In this document: positions 7,934-16,879 of the stretch, in pieces
Layout: each line of letters starts with the position of its first letter
Position numbering within the stretch: position 1 is the stretch's first letter
NCBI GenBank assembly: GCA_951828385.1
Contig: OX639973.1
Location: 1,302,001 to 1,366,000, forward strand
Reading direction: 5' to 3'
Source: an uncultured Poribacteria bacterium
Lineage (GTDB): Bacteria; Poribacteria; WGA-4E; WGA-3G
Length of the DNA: 64,000 nucleotides
Notes under the pieces: generated by a model
Told to the model about the DNA's origin: nothing
What the model saw: the letters and a program-made list of their open reading frames with translations, nothing else
Database searches by the model: none
Program-made: the position numbers and the translations under genes

Positions 7934-8003
7934 GGTAGTTATTCCTTCCCGTTAACCGCTAAACATAAGGTGTATAAGCAACCTTGGTTCGCACTTCCAT
8001 TAA

Positions 8004-8765
8004 TTAATCCTCAATGACCTCTAACGCTTGCATGCGCTCAAGGGCAAAGACGCGGGTATCTTGTCGCAATTCGCAAAACCCCTCTACACACAACGTTTCA
8101 CCGGATTCTCGGCTGTTTGGGATATTGAAGAGCCGTTCTGGTACAACGACGCGCGTCATCCATCTTTTATTACTCGGCTTCTTATAGTCAAACTGGATTT
8201 TCTGATTGTTGTCAATAGCAGACTGGATTTCGGAAAACTGTTCCGAGAATTCCGATTGTGCAGGTTTTAGCGTAGAAGTGCCAAAAATATCGCCTTCATG
8301 GTACAGACTCCTATAACATTCTGCACAGATCAGTGTGAGATTGTTCAACTCGTTTGTCCCACCTTCAAATACCGGGATATCATGCAGTAGATAGACATCC
8401 GCTTCCTCGTCACAACGTGAACAGATGGAACCGTTCCGTCGAATAAGTTGCTGTTTACGCGCATCCCAATCCGGTGGCCAACACGGCAGATAGTTATAAA
8501 GTCCGGTTAAAATGGATTCTGACTTCGCGAGTTTCGCGCGTAAGTCTTCAATCTCGGTCTCGGAGACAATGTCTTGTTGCGCTCCGTCAGTTGGCACAAA
8601 GAGCGACAACATGAGTTGTGGCTTCTGCTTCCGCAGTACGGATTCAATCTCATGTTTTCGCATTTGCAGCATGAGTATGCAGGAATAATGAAGATACTGC
8701 CCGTCAGAAAGTGCTATATCGTATTCAAAATCAATCTCTATCTTACACACGGTACAATACGGCAT
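8004..8765 (-). CDS. HNH endonuclease fused to a WYL domain
   Basis: 253 aa from the ATG at 8765 (an AAGGAGT site 6 nt upstream decides this start over a longer reading frame). Residues about 3-45 hold a small Cys pair motif (YCTVCKIEI). The middle has an HNH fold: CSRCDEEADVYLLHDIP, then NELNNLTLICAECY. The C-terminus, IQFDYKKPSNKRWMTRVVVP to DTRVFALERMQALEV, matches WYL, a ligand-sensing domain common in regulators of defence loci. The gene follows the AAA protein with one base between stop and start, so they are coupled. I infer a two-gene nuclease module; I know no named system with this pair. Confidence 0.72.
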   Translation of the reverse strand: MPYCTVCKIEIDFEYDIALSDGQYLHYSCILMLQMRKHEIESVLRKQKPQLMLSLFVPTDGAQQDIVSETEIEDLRAKLAKSESILTGLYNYLPCWPPDWDARKQQLIRRNGSICSRCDEEADVYLLHDIPVFEGGTNELNNLTLICAECYRSLYHEGDIFGTSTLKPAQSEFSEQFSEIQSAIDNNQKIQFDYKKPSNKRWMTRVVVPERLFNIPNSRESGETLCVEGFCELRQDTRVFALERMQALEVIED

Positions 8766-8766
8766 T

Positions 8767-10368
8767 TCATACTCCTTGACTTGAAGGCGGTTCCTGCACA
8801 ACAGGAATAATATAACTCCGAACGGTTACATCGTCGATGGTCTCCGTCTCTACGCGCGGTTCTGGCTCTTGACGATGGTCAAATACGATATAATATCCTT
8901 GCGTTGTGCTTTCCAACTTCAGGTATGCTACTAACTGTTTCTTACCTGCTTGATAGCGACGATCACCTTCCCAAATTTTCGTTTCAAGGATATATTTTTT
9001 CCGATTATGGTAAATAAGCAGATCCATCCGTCCGCGTCCTGTTTGGACTTCAAGATACATTACACCACCAACAAGTTGGACAAACTGGTCAAGGTATGCC
9101 AACAGTAGGTGTTGTCCAATAAATTCTTGCGGTGTATCTGGCACTTGCAAAACGCGGAACCCGGCACGAGCAATGAAAGCCTGAAAGTTATTGAGTAGCG
9201 TCACCATGTCAATATCTCCGTGGGGTGTCAGATAATCCTGAAAGCCTGAGACGTTGTCTGCGGCAAGGTATTCATTCTCAAGCCCATTCACGAAAGGTTT
9301 AAATGCTTGTAGGATGCAGTAGTGATAGATCGGATTGAGAATCTCACACATACCGTCGGTACTTTCTTTAATGACACCATACGTCGCAAGTTCATTCATG
9401 ATTTCATTACGACGTGTAAAGCGTATCCCTATATCATAAGAAACGATTTTCATTAGGAGTGTTTCAAACCGCCTATCTCTGCGGATATTGGTAAGCAAAT
9501 GCGTAAGGTTGACATTGTTTTCCTCAAGAAGTTGCGCATGTGCCGTTGCAAAGTGTGCCATCGTAATCGGTTCGGTCTTTGGAATATCTGATTCTTCCGT
9601 GAGAATCTGCGCGAATCGGTTGACAAGAACGGGTTGTCCAGCGGTCTGCTTATGAATAGATTCAATTACTTTTGGAACAAACGCTTGTCCGACTTCTTCC
9701 GTATATTGCCCAAGGAGTTCTTGCACCTGTTCGAGTGTGAAGTTCGGCAAGTCGAACTCATCCTGAATATTGAATGGGGAGATAGTTCTATCATAGTTCA
9801 GCTGCGTAATACTCTTGACACCAACAATGCCGATACTGTGTGGACAGCGAGAAATGGGGTTCGAGACGTAGATACGGCGGAGCGAATGCAGAAAGCCTTT
9901 GACGGCTTCCTTCGGGATACCGTCAAACTCGTCTATGATAAGGATAACGCGCTGGTCGTCAAGGCGACTGGAAAATTGTCTAAAGAATCTTCGCATTGAG
10001 AGATGATCGGTTATCTCTGCGTTCTCCAAAAATTCCATTAATATCTCAGACAAGACCTCTCCACGCCGCTCGAAAATATTTTCTACCTCTTCGCGAATAT
10101 CTTCGTAGAGGCTGGCGTAAAAAACTGACGGCGTGCAGCCTTCATATTCCTCAAAGTTCAACGGAATTGGGAAGTATGCCGGTTCTTCGTCTGCGAATAC
10201 GTCTAAGGCGCGTTGGAAGAAGGTAGTCTTGCCGGTCTGCCGCGGCGCGAAGATAACGATATAGCGTCCCTCTTTGACACGCATGACAAAATCCGCAAGT
10301 TCAGTCGCGCGGCTGACAACATAGTTTTTCTCTGGATGAACGGGACCTTGCGTTCCAAAGCGTCTCAT
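8767..10368 (-). CDS. AAA-like ATPase with C-terminal PD-(D/E)XK nuclease-like domain
   Basis: 533 aa. The start MRRFGTQGPVHPEKNYVVSR leads into the Walker A APRQTGKTTFF (about residues 41-51); Walker B is RVILIIDEFDGIP (about 138-150). The C-terminal part MDLLIYHNRKKYILETKIW has the D-x(n)-ExK spacing of PD-(D/E)XK nucleases. This AAA-like family is common as many paralogues in environmental bacteria and its function is not settled; a conflict or mobile-element role is likely. A GGAGAAG site precedes the ATG. It is coupled to the HNH-WYL gene. A truncated close copy of its N-terminus lies at 24.2-24.6 kb. Confidence 0.8.
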   Translation of the reverse strand: MRRFGTQGPVHPEKNYVVSRATELADFVMRVKEGRYIVIFAPRQTGKTTFFQRALDVFADEEPAYFPIPLNFEEYEGCTPSVFYASLYEDIREEVENIFERRGEVLSEILMEFLENAEITDHLSMRRFFRQFSSRLDDQRVILIIDEFDGIPKEAVKGFLHSLRRIYVSNPISRCPHSIGIVGVKSITQLNYDRTISPFNIQDEFDLPNFTLEQVQELLGQYTEEVGQAFVPKVIESIHKQTAGQPVLVNRFAQILTEESDIPKTEPITMAHFATAHAQLLEENNVNLTHLLTNIRRDRRFETLLMKIVSYDIGIRFTRRNEIMNELATYGVIKESTDGMCEILNPIYHYCILQAFKPFVNGLENEYLAADNVSGFQDYLTPHGDIDMVTLLNNFQAFIARAGFRVLQVPDTPQEFIGQHLLLAYLDQFVQLVGGVMYLEVQTGRGRMDLLIYHNRKKYILETKIWEGDRRYQAGKKQLVAYLKLESTTQGYYIVFDHRQEPEPRVETETIDDVTVRSYIIPVVQEPPSSQGV

Positions 10369-10536
10369 TTTTCTTCTCCAACCGTAGCACTAAGATTCTT
10401 ATTAGGTGCCAGTTTAGACAAGGATACCATCTGAGGCTTTGATTGTCAAGCGGTTTTGCATAGGCATTCGGTTATTAGCAGTTAGCAATTAGCATTCAGC
10501 AATGCGGAGTAGCACTCCTACAAGTGGGGTGCAGAT

Positions 10537-11361
10537 TTATACGTTCGTCTTGCTTTTTGGGGTGCCTGTCTGTTCTGTGAGTTGTTGTGTTACCTCCTTG
10601 AGTTGGTCGCTTAGGGCTTTCTGAGAATCCGCTAACGCCTTGACGCTTTGCGGTGTGATGTCCACGACATCGTGTTTCCCGCTAATGGCGTTGTGTGCGA
10701 CGGTGGTCTTTAGGATTTGGTGTGCCAATGTTATGAATTTCATCGCGTCTGCCTGTTTTTTTTCCTGAAAGATGCATTGTTTGGCGTAGCCGAGCAAGAT
10801 TTCTAATTCCCTGAGAACGTTTTCAGCGATACCGAGATTTTCGCCTCGATACTCGTTGAAGTAGTGTTCTCGGGCTTGATTGAAGAGGTCGCGATACTTA
10901 TTTGGAAACCGCGGATGGGTAATGTTAAGCCTGCGGAGTTGATTCGAGATCTCTTGCTTGGTCTCTTCAAAGTGTTCTTCCACTTCCGCTTGATGATCCA
11001 AACGATCCTCTCTGCAGAATTCCAACCAATCTCTTTTGTACCAATCTTGTCGACTTTTTTCCTGAAGTGTGTCGCGGTCTTCCTCAAATTTTGTGCTGGC
11101 ATCGGCACCATACGTCTGTCTGTAGTCTTCCTTATATTCTTCAAGGATTTTGGCGACTTCTTCATCTCTCTTGCGTTTGTCTTTCAGAGTCTCACCCTCA
11201 TAGACTTCCATAAATTCTTCTTGCGTACATTTTTCAAATTCAGGGGGTGGTGGCAGATCGTCTGCGAATTCTTCGAGGAATGCTTCAACGACTTCGGCAC
11301 GCGTCATGAATCGTGCGAAGCATTTGACTGCAAATTGTTTGTGTTTTTCATCTAATTTCAT
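10537..11361 (-). CDS. Hypothetical charged helical protein
   Basis: 274 aa from the ATG at 11361, chosen because AAGGAG lies 9 nt upstream; a longer frame to 11457 has an odd N-terminus and overlaps repeats. The protein is rich in Glu, Lys, Asp and Arg (KRKRDEEVAKILEEYKEDY), mostly helical, with no catalytic motif I recognise and no membrane segment. The C-terminal 40 residues look like a short coiled coil (ALADSQKALSDQLKEVTQQL). Three AAAGATACCA repeats lie directly upstream and may be operators. Its position between an AAA nuclease and a restriction enzyme suggests a defence link, by location only. Confidence 0.6.
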   Translation of the reverse strand: MKLDEKHKQFAVKCFARFMTRAEVVEAFLEEFADDLPPPPEFEKCTQEEFMEVYEGETLKDKRKRDEEVAKILEEYKEDYRQTYGADASTKFEEDRDTLQEKSRQDWYKRDWLEFCREDRLDHQAEVEEHFEETKQEISNQLRRLNITHPRFPNKYRDLFNQAREHYFNEYRGENLGIAENVLRELEILLGYAKQCIFQEKKQADAMKFITLAHQILKTTVAHNAISGKHDVVDITPQSVKALADSQKALSDQLKEVTQQLTEQTGTPKSKTNV

Positions 11362-11380
11362 GTGAATTTTCTCCTTAAAA

Positions 11381-11433
11381 AAAGATACCAATTTTCTTAA
11401 AAAGATACCATAAAGATACCATATGGTATCTTT
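11381..11433 (-). promoter_or_regulatory. Iterated AAAGATACCA sites upstream of the hypothetical gene
   Basis: AAAGATACCA occurs at 11381-11390, 11401-11410 and about 11412-11421, and the last copy forms a perfect 22-bp palindrome with the following ATGGTATCTTT. This spacing suits an operator for a repressor. The palindrome plus seven T could also end transcription on the plus strand. Confidence 0.5.
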
Positions 11434-11800
11434 TTTTGCTTTTTGGTAATTTTTCAAATATGGTTGATAATTTAGTCACTGTGTGGATTCATAAGCGTTT
11501 TTCTGTGATATCCGGTTTAAAAAAAATGTTACCAAGAGGTTGGTTGTCAGTTATCAGTACGATTTTTCTGCGAAAAATCTTTCAGTCCTCAGTTCTCGTT
11601 ACAGCGCAAGCTAACAGCGGACGTTACGAAAACTGTGTGAATGATACCTCCGTCAAACAATTAGCACAGGTTGTTTATTTTATATCCTTTTATATACTTA
11701 ATATATTTTACATTATTTATAATAGCATATATAATCTAAGAATGCAAATTAATTTTTTATTTCGCGTGAATAGGGTCTCTGTGGAATGTTGGAAAAAGAG
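11434..11800. other. AT-rich spacer with one arm of the GTTGTCAGT palindromic repeat
   Basis: No gene is supported here. At 11539-11600 there is one arm of the dispersed repeat (TTGTCAGTTATCAGTACG, then the GATTTTT-CTGCG-AAAAATC mini-hairpin). The rest is strongly AT-rich up to the promoter at 11.8 kb. Confidence 0.5.
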
Positions 11801-11829
11801 TTGAACTTCGGATATAGAAGGTGTATAAT
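11801..11829 (+). promoter_or_regulatory. Promoter of the restriction-modification gene
   Basis: TTGAAC (11801-11806) and TATAAT (11824-11829) are 17 nt apart. The leader to the ATG at 11928 is about 90 nt and carries a GGGGCTATC/GATAACCCC-type stem, without a clear ribosome site. Confidence 0.75.
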
Positions 11830-11927
11830 ACAGGGGCTATCTGTCTGAATCAGGATAACCCCATTTATTCCCCTTATCAGGGGCAAGATTATAGAATTTA
11901 CATAACTGTTAATCTATAAATAACATA

Positions 11928-14900
11928 ATGAACTTTCAAACACATTGTGACCACTATCTTCAGCGGATAAACCAGACGCGAACCACCGCTGAGGCGACCC
12001 CCGAACTCTCCCTATTCCCACACCTCCAAACTTTCCTTGAGGAAGTGTCTACGGACTGTTTTGACAGAGACACCATCACATTCACACAAGAACCGAGACA
12101 ACTGGATCAGATTGGAAGACCCGATTTTATTGCGATGGATGGCTTGCTGCCCATCGGCTATATTGAAGCGGAGAGATACGGCAGAGATCTGAACAGACTC
12201 ACCGGACACGCCAGAGAACAGAATGAACGTTTTATCAATAACCTCGACAACTTCATCCTCACCAATTTTATCGATTTCCAGTTGTGGCGGGATGGGCAGC
12301 TCCGTGAACAAGCGCGGATCTCGGACGGCACCGAAAGTTTAGAAACACTGTTGGAACGCTTTCTGAACGCCGGACAGATCCCAATCACCTCCCCAGAGAC
12401 ACTCGCGAGATACCTCGCCAGACGGACGCGGGAACTTCAAACGCAAATTTCCACGACACTCACGGATGAAAACAGTGAGATTTATGGGATGTTCTCGGCG
12501 TTCAAGGAACTCCTCATCTCTACGCTGACACCTACTGATTTTGCCGATATGTACGCCCAAACCCTCGCTTACGGGTTGTTCGCCGCACGCTGCACACTGC
12601 CAAACGCAACGAACTTCTCACGCCACACCGCCACCGATGCACTCCCGCGATCCAATCCGTTTCTCGTCCAACTCTTTCATCATGTCGCCTCTCCGACATT
12701 GGAGACGAACGTCACCTATATTCTGGACGACATCGCAGGGCTTCTCCGAAACGTCCCGACAGAGATGCTCCGCACGGCGTTTGTTGCAAGAAACCGCCTT
12801 GAAGATCCAGTTATCCATTTTTACGAGACCTTCCTCGCCCAATACAATCCGCAGCGACGCGTTGATCGCGGTGTCTACTACACGCCACCACAAGTTATCT
12901 CCTATATCGTCAGATCTGTGGATAGCCTGCTGAAAACGGAATTGAATAGACCTGACGGTCTCGCCGACGACAACACGCTTATCCTCGACCCTGCAACGGG
13001 GACGGGTGGTTTCCTTCTGACAGTGTTGGATCACGTCCGAGAATATGTCGCCGAGACCTACGGCGCGGGGGAGTGGACGCAGTATGTCAACGCGGAGTTG
13101 GTCAGACGGATTTTCGGGTTTGAACTACTCGTCGCGCCGTATACAATCGCGCATCTGAAGTTGAGTCTGTTCTTGCAAGCGCAAGGCTGGCGTGCAGATG
13201 AACGCCTCGGCATCTATCTCACGAATACGTTAGAGCAACCCGACGAAATGCAGCCTTCTATCCCGTTTGCGGGGTTTATCTCGGATGAAGCGAACGCAGC
13301 ATTGTCAGTAAAACGGGACGAACCGCTCCTCGTCATCCTCGGCAATCCGCCCTATCAGCGTCATTCTGCTAATCCAAGCCGAGACGCTGACAGAAACTTA
13401 AATTTTATCGGACGACTGATGGAGGATTATAGAAGCGTTGATGGAGCACCAATGACAGAGCAAAACGTGCAAGCACTTCAGGGGGACTATGTAAAGTTTG
13501 TCCGGTGGGCACAGTGGCGAATTGATCGAAATGGTGAGGGGGTTATTGGCTATATTGTAAATCACGGATTTTTGTACGGTATCATCTTTCGCGGTATGCG
13601 GCAAAGTTTGATGAATAGTTTCAACACTATCTATTGTTTTAATTTGCACGGCAGCAGCAGAGTTGGAGAAATTGTACCCGATGGTGAAACCGATGAAAAT
13701 GTCTTTGACATTCAGCAAGGTACTGCAATTCTGTTGTGTGTTAAGGAACGTGATAACGTTGCTCCAGCAAAAATCTATTATGCTGACTTGTGGGGAAGTC
13801 GGACGGAAAAATACGCGACTCTTTCAGATACTGATGTTCAGACCACGACATGGACAGAACTAACCCCTGAGTCACCGTTTTATCATTTTGTGCCACGTCA
13901 CGATCAACATATAAAAGAATACGAAACTGGCTGGGGACTAACCGACATCTTTCAAGCCAGTTCAATTGGAATAATAACAGCGCGAGACAAACTTACTATT
14001 CATAGCACCGCTGAAGCGGTACGCTCCACTGTTGCTGATTTTGTGTCGCTCTCTGAATCCGAAGCACGGCAGCAATACAGGCTGCCGAGGGATAGGCGTG
14101 ATTGGCAAATTCGTCTTGCCCAAGAAGATCTTAGCGATCATCCTGATGCAGAACAGCACATTGTGCCGATTAATTATCGCCCATTTGACACGCGCTGGAC
14201 CTACTATACAGGACAATCGCGTGGGTTTCACTGTATGCCACGACCAGCGATTATGCGGCATCTCCTTATGGGTGAGAACTTTGCCCTCTGCACGCATCGC
14301 ATCATTCGGAGTGCTACCACATGGCAGCACATCTTTGTTACCAACAGAATTACCGATGGCAATTGCGTCTCAAATAGAGATGGACCCACCCATGTTTTCC
14401 CGCTCTACTTATATCCGAATCCAGAGGAATTGGAACTCTCAACAGAGCGTTCACTGAATTTCCAATCCGCCTTTCTTACAGCACTCTCGGAGGCATTGGA
14501 GCTTCCACAAATCGCGCCGTTTGACTTACCCGAAAGCGTTTCACCAGAGGCGATTCTCGCCTATATCTATGCGGTGCTTTATAGTCCGACCTACCGCGAA
14601 CGCTATTATGACTTCCTAAGATACGATTTTCCACGCATCCCGTTACCAGAGGATATTGACCAGTTCCGTACACTCGCGGCGTTGGGGCAACGTTTGATGG
14701 ATTCGCATCTCTTGAAAGATGTCCAACGATCAGAGGGGATACCGGCATCGCATCGGTTTGAGGGTGAAGGTGACAGTGTTGTGTCAAAGCCTCGGTATGC
14801 GGACGGCAAGGTCTGGATTAACCCCACACAACATTTCACGGATGTCTCTGAGGCAGTATGGGAATATGAGATCGGCGCGTATCAGGTATGTGAGAAGTGG

Positions 14901-15020
14901 TTAAAGGATCGGAAGGGAGAGGAATTGGGGCGTGCGGAGCTGCAGCAGTATCGTGCGATTTTGGTGGCTGTTGCGGAGACGCTTGCGGTTATGGGTGAGA
15001 TTGATTCGGTTTTGTGGTAG
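11928..15020 (+). CDS. Fused restriction endonuclease-adenine methyltransferase (type IIG/ISP-like)
   Basis: 1030 aa. The N-terminal block GRPDFIAMDGLLPIGYIEAE (about residues 65-84) has PD-(D/E)XK-like spacing, though the last residue of the motif is Glu, not Lys. The central part has the N6-adenine methyltransferase motifs: DPATGTGGFLLTVLDHV (SAM binding, about 358-374) and VILGNPPYQRHS (catalytic NPPY, about 470-481). The C-terminal third is a likely target-recognition region. Family knowledge: one polypeptide both methylates and cuts DNA. No separate methylase, specificity subunit or helicase is adjacent. No clear ribosome site precedes the ATG; a strong promoter lies about 100 nt upstream. 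Confidence 0.85.
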   Translation: MNFQTHCDHYLQRINQTRTTAEATPELSLFPHLQTFLEEVSTDCFDRDTITFTQEPRQLDQIGRPDFIAMDGLLPIGYIEAERYGRDLNRLTGHAREQNERFINNLDNFILTNFIDFQLWRDGQLREQARISDGTESLETLLERFLNAGQIPITSPETLARYLARRTRELQTQISTTLTDENSEIYGMFSAFKELLISTLTPTDFADMYAQTLAYGLFAARCTLPNATNFSRHTATDALPRSNPFLVQLFHHVASPTLETNVTYILDDIAGLLRNVPTEMLRTAFVARNRLEDPVIHFYETFLAQYNPQRRVDRGVYYTPPQVISYIVRSVDSLLKTELNRPDGLADDNTLILDPATGTGGFLLTVLDHVREYVAETYGAGEWTQYVNAELVRRIFGFELLVAPYTIAHLKLSLFLQAQGWRADERLGIYLTNTLEQPDEMQPSIPFAGFISDEANAALSVKRDEPLLVILGNPPYQRHSANPSRDADRNLNFIGRLMEDYRSVDGAPMTEQNVQALQGDYVKFVRWAQWRIDRNGEGVIGYIVNHGFLYGIIFRGMRQSLMNSFNTIYCFNLHGSSRVGEIVPDGETDENVFDIQQGTAILLCVKERDNVAPAKIYYADLWGSRTEKYATLSDTDVQTTTWTELTPESPFYHFVPRHDQHIKEYETGWGLTDIFQASSIGIITARDKLTIHSTAEAVRSTVADFVSLSESEARQQYRLPRDRRDWQIRLAQEDLSDHPDAEQHIVPINYRPFDTRWTYYTGQSRGFHCMPRPAIMRHLLMGENFALCTHRIIRSATTWQHIFVTNRITDGNCVSNRDGPTHVFPLYLYPNPEELELSTERSLNFQSAFLTALSEALELPQIAPFDLPESVSPEAILAYIYAVLYSPTYRERYYDFLRYDFPRIPLPEDIDQFRTLAALGQRLMDSHLLKDVQRSEGIPASHRFEGEGDSVVSKPRYADGKVWINPTQHFTDVSEAVWEYEIGAYQVCEKWLKDRKGEELGRAELQQYRAILVAVAETLAVMGEIDSVLW

Positions 15021-15031
15021 GTTATTTGAAT

Positions 15032-15090
15032 CGCGGATTCTCGCGGATTTCACGGATTTCACGGATTTCGCGGATTTCGCGGATTTTAAG
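15032..15090. repeat. Tandem CGCGGATTT-type short repeats
   Basis: Six imperfect copies of a 9-mer (CGGATTTCG/CGGATTTCA) stand in a row just after the restriction gene. The same motif in inverse orientation (ATCCGCGAAATCCG) occurs at 22585-22632, on the other side of the Zorya genes. Confidence 0.7.
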
Positions 15091-15279
15091 TAGGTTCGTA
15101 GTAGGGCGATTCATCGCCCATCCGTTTTAAGGCATAATGAATTGTGCCAATCCCAACAAAAACATTCAATTCTGAAATCCCTTTTAGATTGTCTTGAAAT
15201 TCTGTGGTTTGATATGTTAACATTGTACGGAAGGGAAGGGGTATCTGAACTTGTAAATTACACCGTTATGGAGGTATTT

Positions 15280-15639
15280 ATGGCTGAAGGACAAGTGTTA
15301 TTTACTTTAGATTACGAACGGTTTAATGAAATTTTGAGCCAACAGAATTGGTTTAATTTACAACACGAATTTGGAACGGCAGGTGTATCTCTGTCTCACA
15401 GTTTTCTGATTTGGAAGGGAAAATCGGGAAATACATGGCTGCTAGCAGATTTTGAAACAAAAAAGACTTACGACATTAAAAGGGTAATTGAAAGGGTAGC
15501 AGAATCAATTGAAAGGATAGCAGAATCAGAAGAACTAGCAAAGGTAGAAATATCGGGCCCATCAAACCAAGAAGAACAACCGATTGAACTGACAGATACT
15601 AGTAGTCTTTCAACTTTGAATCTGAGGGTAGGTTCGTAG
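15280..15639 (+). CDS. Hypothetical protein
   Basis: 119 aa from the ATG at 15280, preceded by GGAGG at 5 nt, which is a better start than the ATGs further upstream. The N-terminal half FTLDYERFNEILSQQNWFN looks globular; the C-terminal half contains a short internal repeat (IERVAESIERIAESEE) and then low-complexity residues. I do not recognise the family. The last codons (LRVGS) are made of the GGTAGGTTCGTAGTAG repeat arm, so the natural C-terminus may have been changed by the repeat. Location suggests it belongs with the two genes that follow. Confidence 0.6.
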   Translation: MAEGQVLFTLDYERFNEILSQQNWFNLQHEFGTAGVSLSHSFLIWKGKSGNTWLLADFETKKTYDIKRVIERVAESIERIAESEELAKVEISGPSNQEEQPIELTDTSSLSTLNLRVGS

Positions 15640-15735
15640 TAGTGCGATTTATCGCACGTCAGCAACGGGCAATGAATTGCCCTACTACGAACAGGATTAC
15701 CTATAAACTCAACATTGAAGCACTACTAGTCTAAT
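15601..15735. repeat. Composite palindromic element with GTTCGTAGTAG arms
   Basis: The left arm ACTAGTAGTCTTTCAA and the right arm, read in reverse, ACTAGTAGTGCTTCAA mark the ends of an imperfect 135-bp palindrome. Inside are GTTCGTAGTAG inverted copies and two hairpins, GTGCGATTTATCGCAC and GGGCAATGAATTGCCC. Related elements occur at 15.09, 27.9 and 46.9 kb. Confidence 0.75.
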
Positions 15736-15886
15736 CCTTTCCTATCTACAACAAAGCCTCCAAGGAACAGACGATGGATTTATTGACTTTGTAAAAAAAA
15801 TTAACTTAGACAGAATCAATTTAGAAGAACTAAAACGTTCTGACTTAGCAGCGGCGGGATTTAGTTTCGAGTCCGGATATCAGAAT

Positions 15887-16828
15887 TTGTCAACCATTTA
15901 TACAATGTTTTGTGAAATTCTAACCTCCTCTCGCGAATCACTTATTGATTTATCACGCAGTAATCTTCAACAGATTATGGAGTACCTGAGACAATTTTAT
16001 GAACAAGCAGAGCAAATTAACAATTTTGAGATTAAGGGTGAAAATCCGAGTCAGACCTACGGCAGTCTTTTACAAGCAATTGCCCAATTTTGTGAGGGAA
16101 CAAAAGAATTTTTGAGGCAGCATATTGCGTATTTGAGTTCAAAGAAAGTCGAGCAATTAGAGAATCAGGTTGAAACCACTCTTGCTAGTGTTGAAGAACG
16201 GTACAATACGACAATTAGCGAGGAAACCGAGAAATTGCTAAAAATTGGTGAGGAAGCAAAGCAACAAACGGCAGAGATAGTACAGAAACTGGAACAGACC
16301 CACCTTAAGTATCAAAATCAACTGACAGAAAAACCTATTTCACAATACAAGGAAATTTTTGCGGAGCAAGCAGAACAGTACCGAAATGGATCTCGATTTT
16401 GGCTTGGAATGGCAGGTTTGGCAACTGCTGCGTTCGGTGTAACTTTTATCTTGTTATCAATATTTCTCAAATTTGAGGGAACTGAATTGACTGGAATTTT
16501 GCAAAATCTCTTTACAAAAGGATTTGTGCTTTCTCCAATTTACGTGTGGCTTAATCGTTCGATTAAAAATCACACTGCCCAGAAACATTTAGAGGTAATC
16601 AACGTTCATCGCCAGAATGCATTAGAAACCTTTGATACCTTTGTCGCCGCAGCAGAAGGAAATCGAGATACACGGGATCAAGTATTGTTAGCAGCAACCA
16701 AAGCTATCTTTGACGCAAATCAGAGCGGTTATTTGTCTACCAAAACCAGCGGCTCTGACAGCACAAGCCCAGTGCAACAAATAATCAAGGAAGTGATCCC
16801 TACTAAACCGTCTGGCAAAGATGATTGA
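15887..16828 (+). CDS. Membrane-anchored coiled-coil protein, unknown function
   Basis: 313 aa if begun at the TTG at 15887, but the frame is open from 15719 and the extra residues (for example DDGFIDFVKKINLDRIN) look like genuine protein, so the gene probably lost its 5' end to the palindromic element just before it. Residues about 95-160 are coiled coil (ENQVETTLASVEERYNTT); two membrane segments follow (FWLGMAGLATAAFGVTFILL and LFTKGFVLSPIYVWL); the tail has RDTRDQVLLAATKAIFDA. I do not recognise a named family. The layout of a coiled coil, a membrane anchor and a small tail beside an AlbA-type protein would fit a defence effector, by inference. Confidence 0.6.
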   Translation: MSTIYTMFCEILTSSRESLIDLSRSNLQQIMEYLRQFYEQAEQINNFEIKGENPSQTYGSLLQAIAQFCEGTKEFLRQHIAYLSSKKVEQLENQVETTLASVEERYNTTISEETEKLLKIGEEAKQQTAEIVQKLEQTHLKYQNQLTEKPISQYKEIFAEQAEQYRNGSRFWLGMAGLATAAFGVTFILLSIFLKFEGTELTGILQNLFTKGFVLSPIYVWLNRSIKNHTAQKHLEVINVHRQNALETFDTFVAAAEGNRDTRDQVLLAATKAIFDANQSGYLSTKTSGSDSTSPVQQIIKEVIPTKPSGKDD

Positions 16829-16879
16829 ACCTATCCTAAACAGATGAATGATACTTCAAATATCAAGCAGGAGTTTTAA

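Noticed and set aside
11436-11804. Plus-strand ORF before the restriction gene
   Set aside because: It spans a dispersed repeat and AT-rich spacer, its C-terminal part is a low-complexity Ile/Tyr/Asn stretch, and the promoter for the next gene starts at its end.
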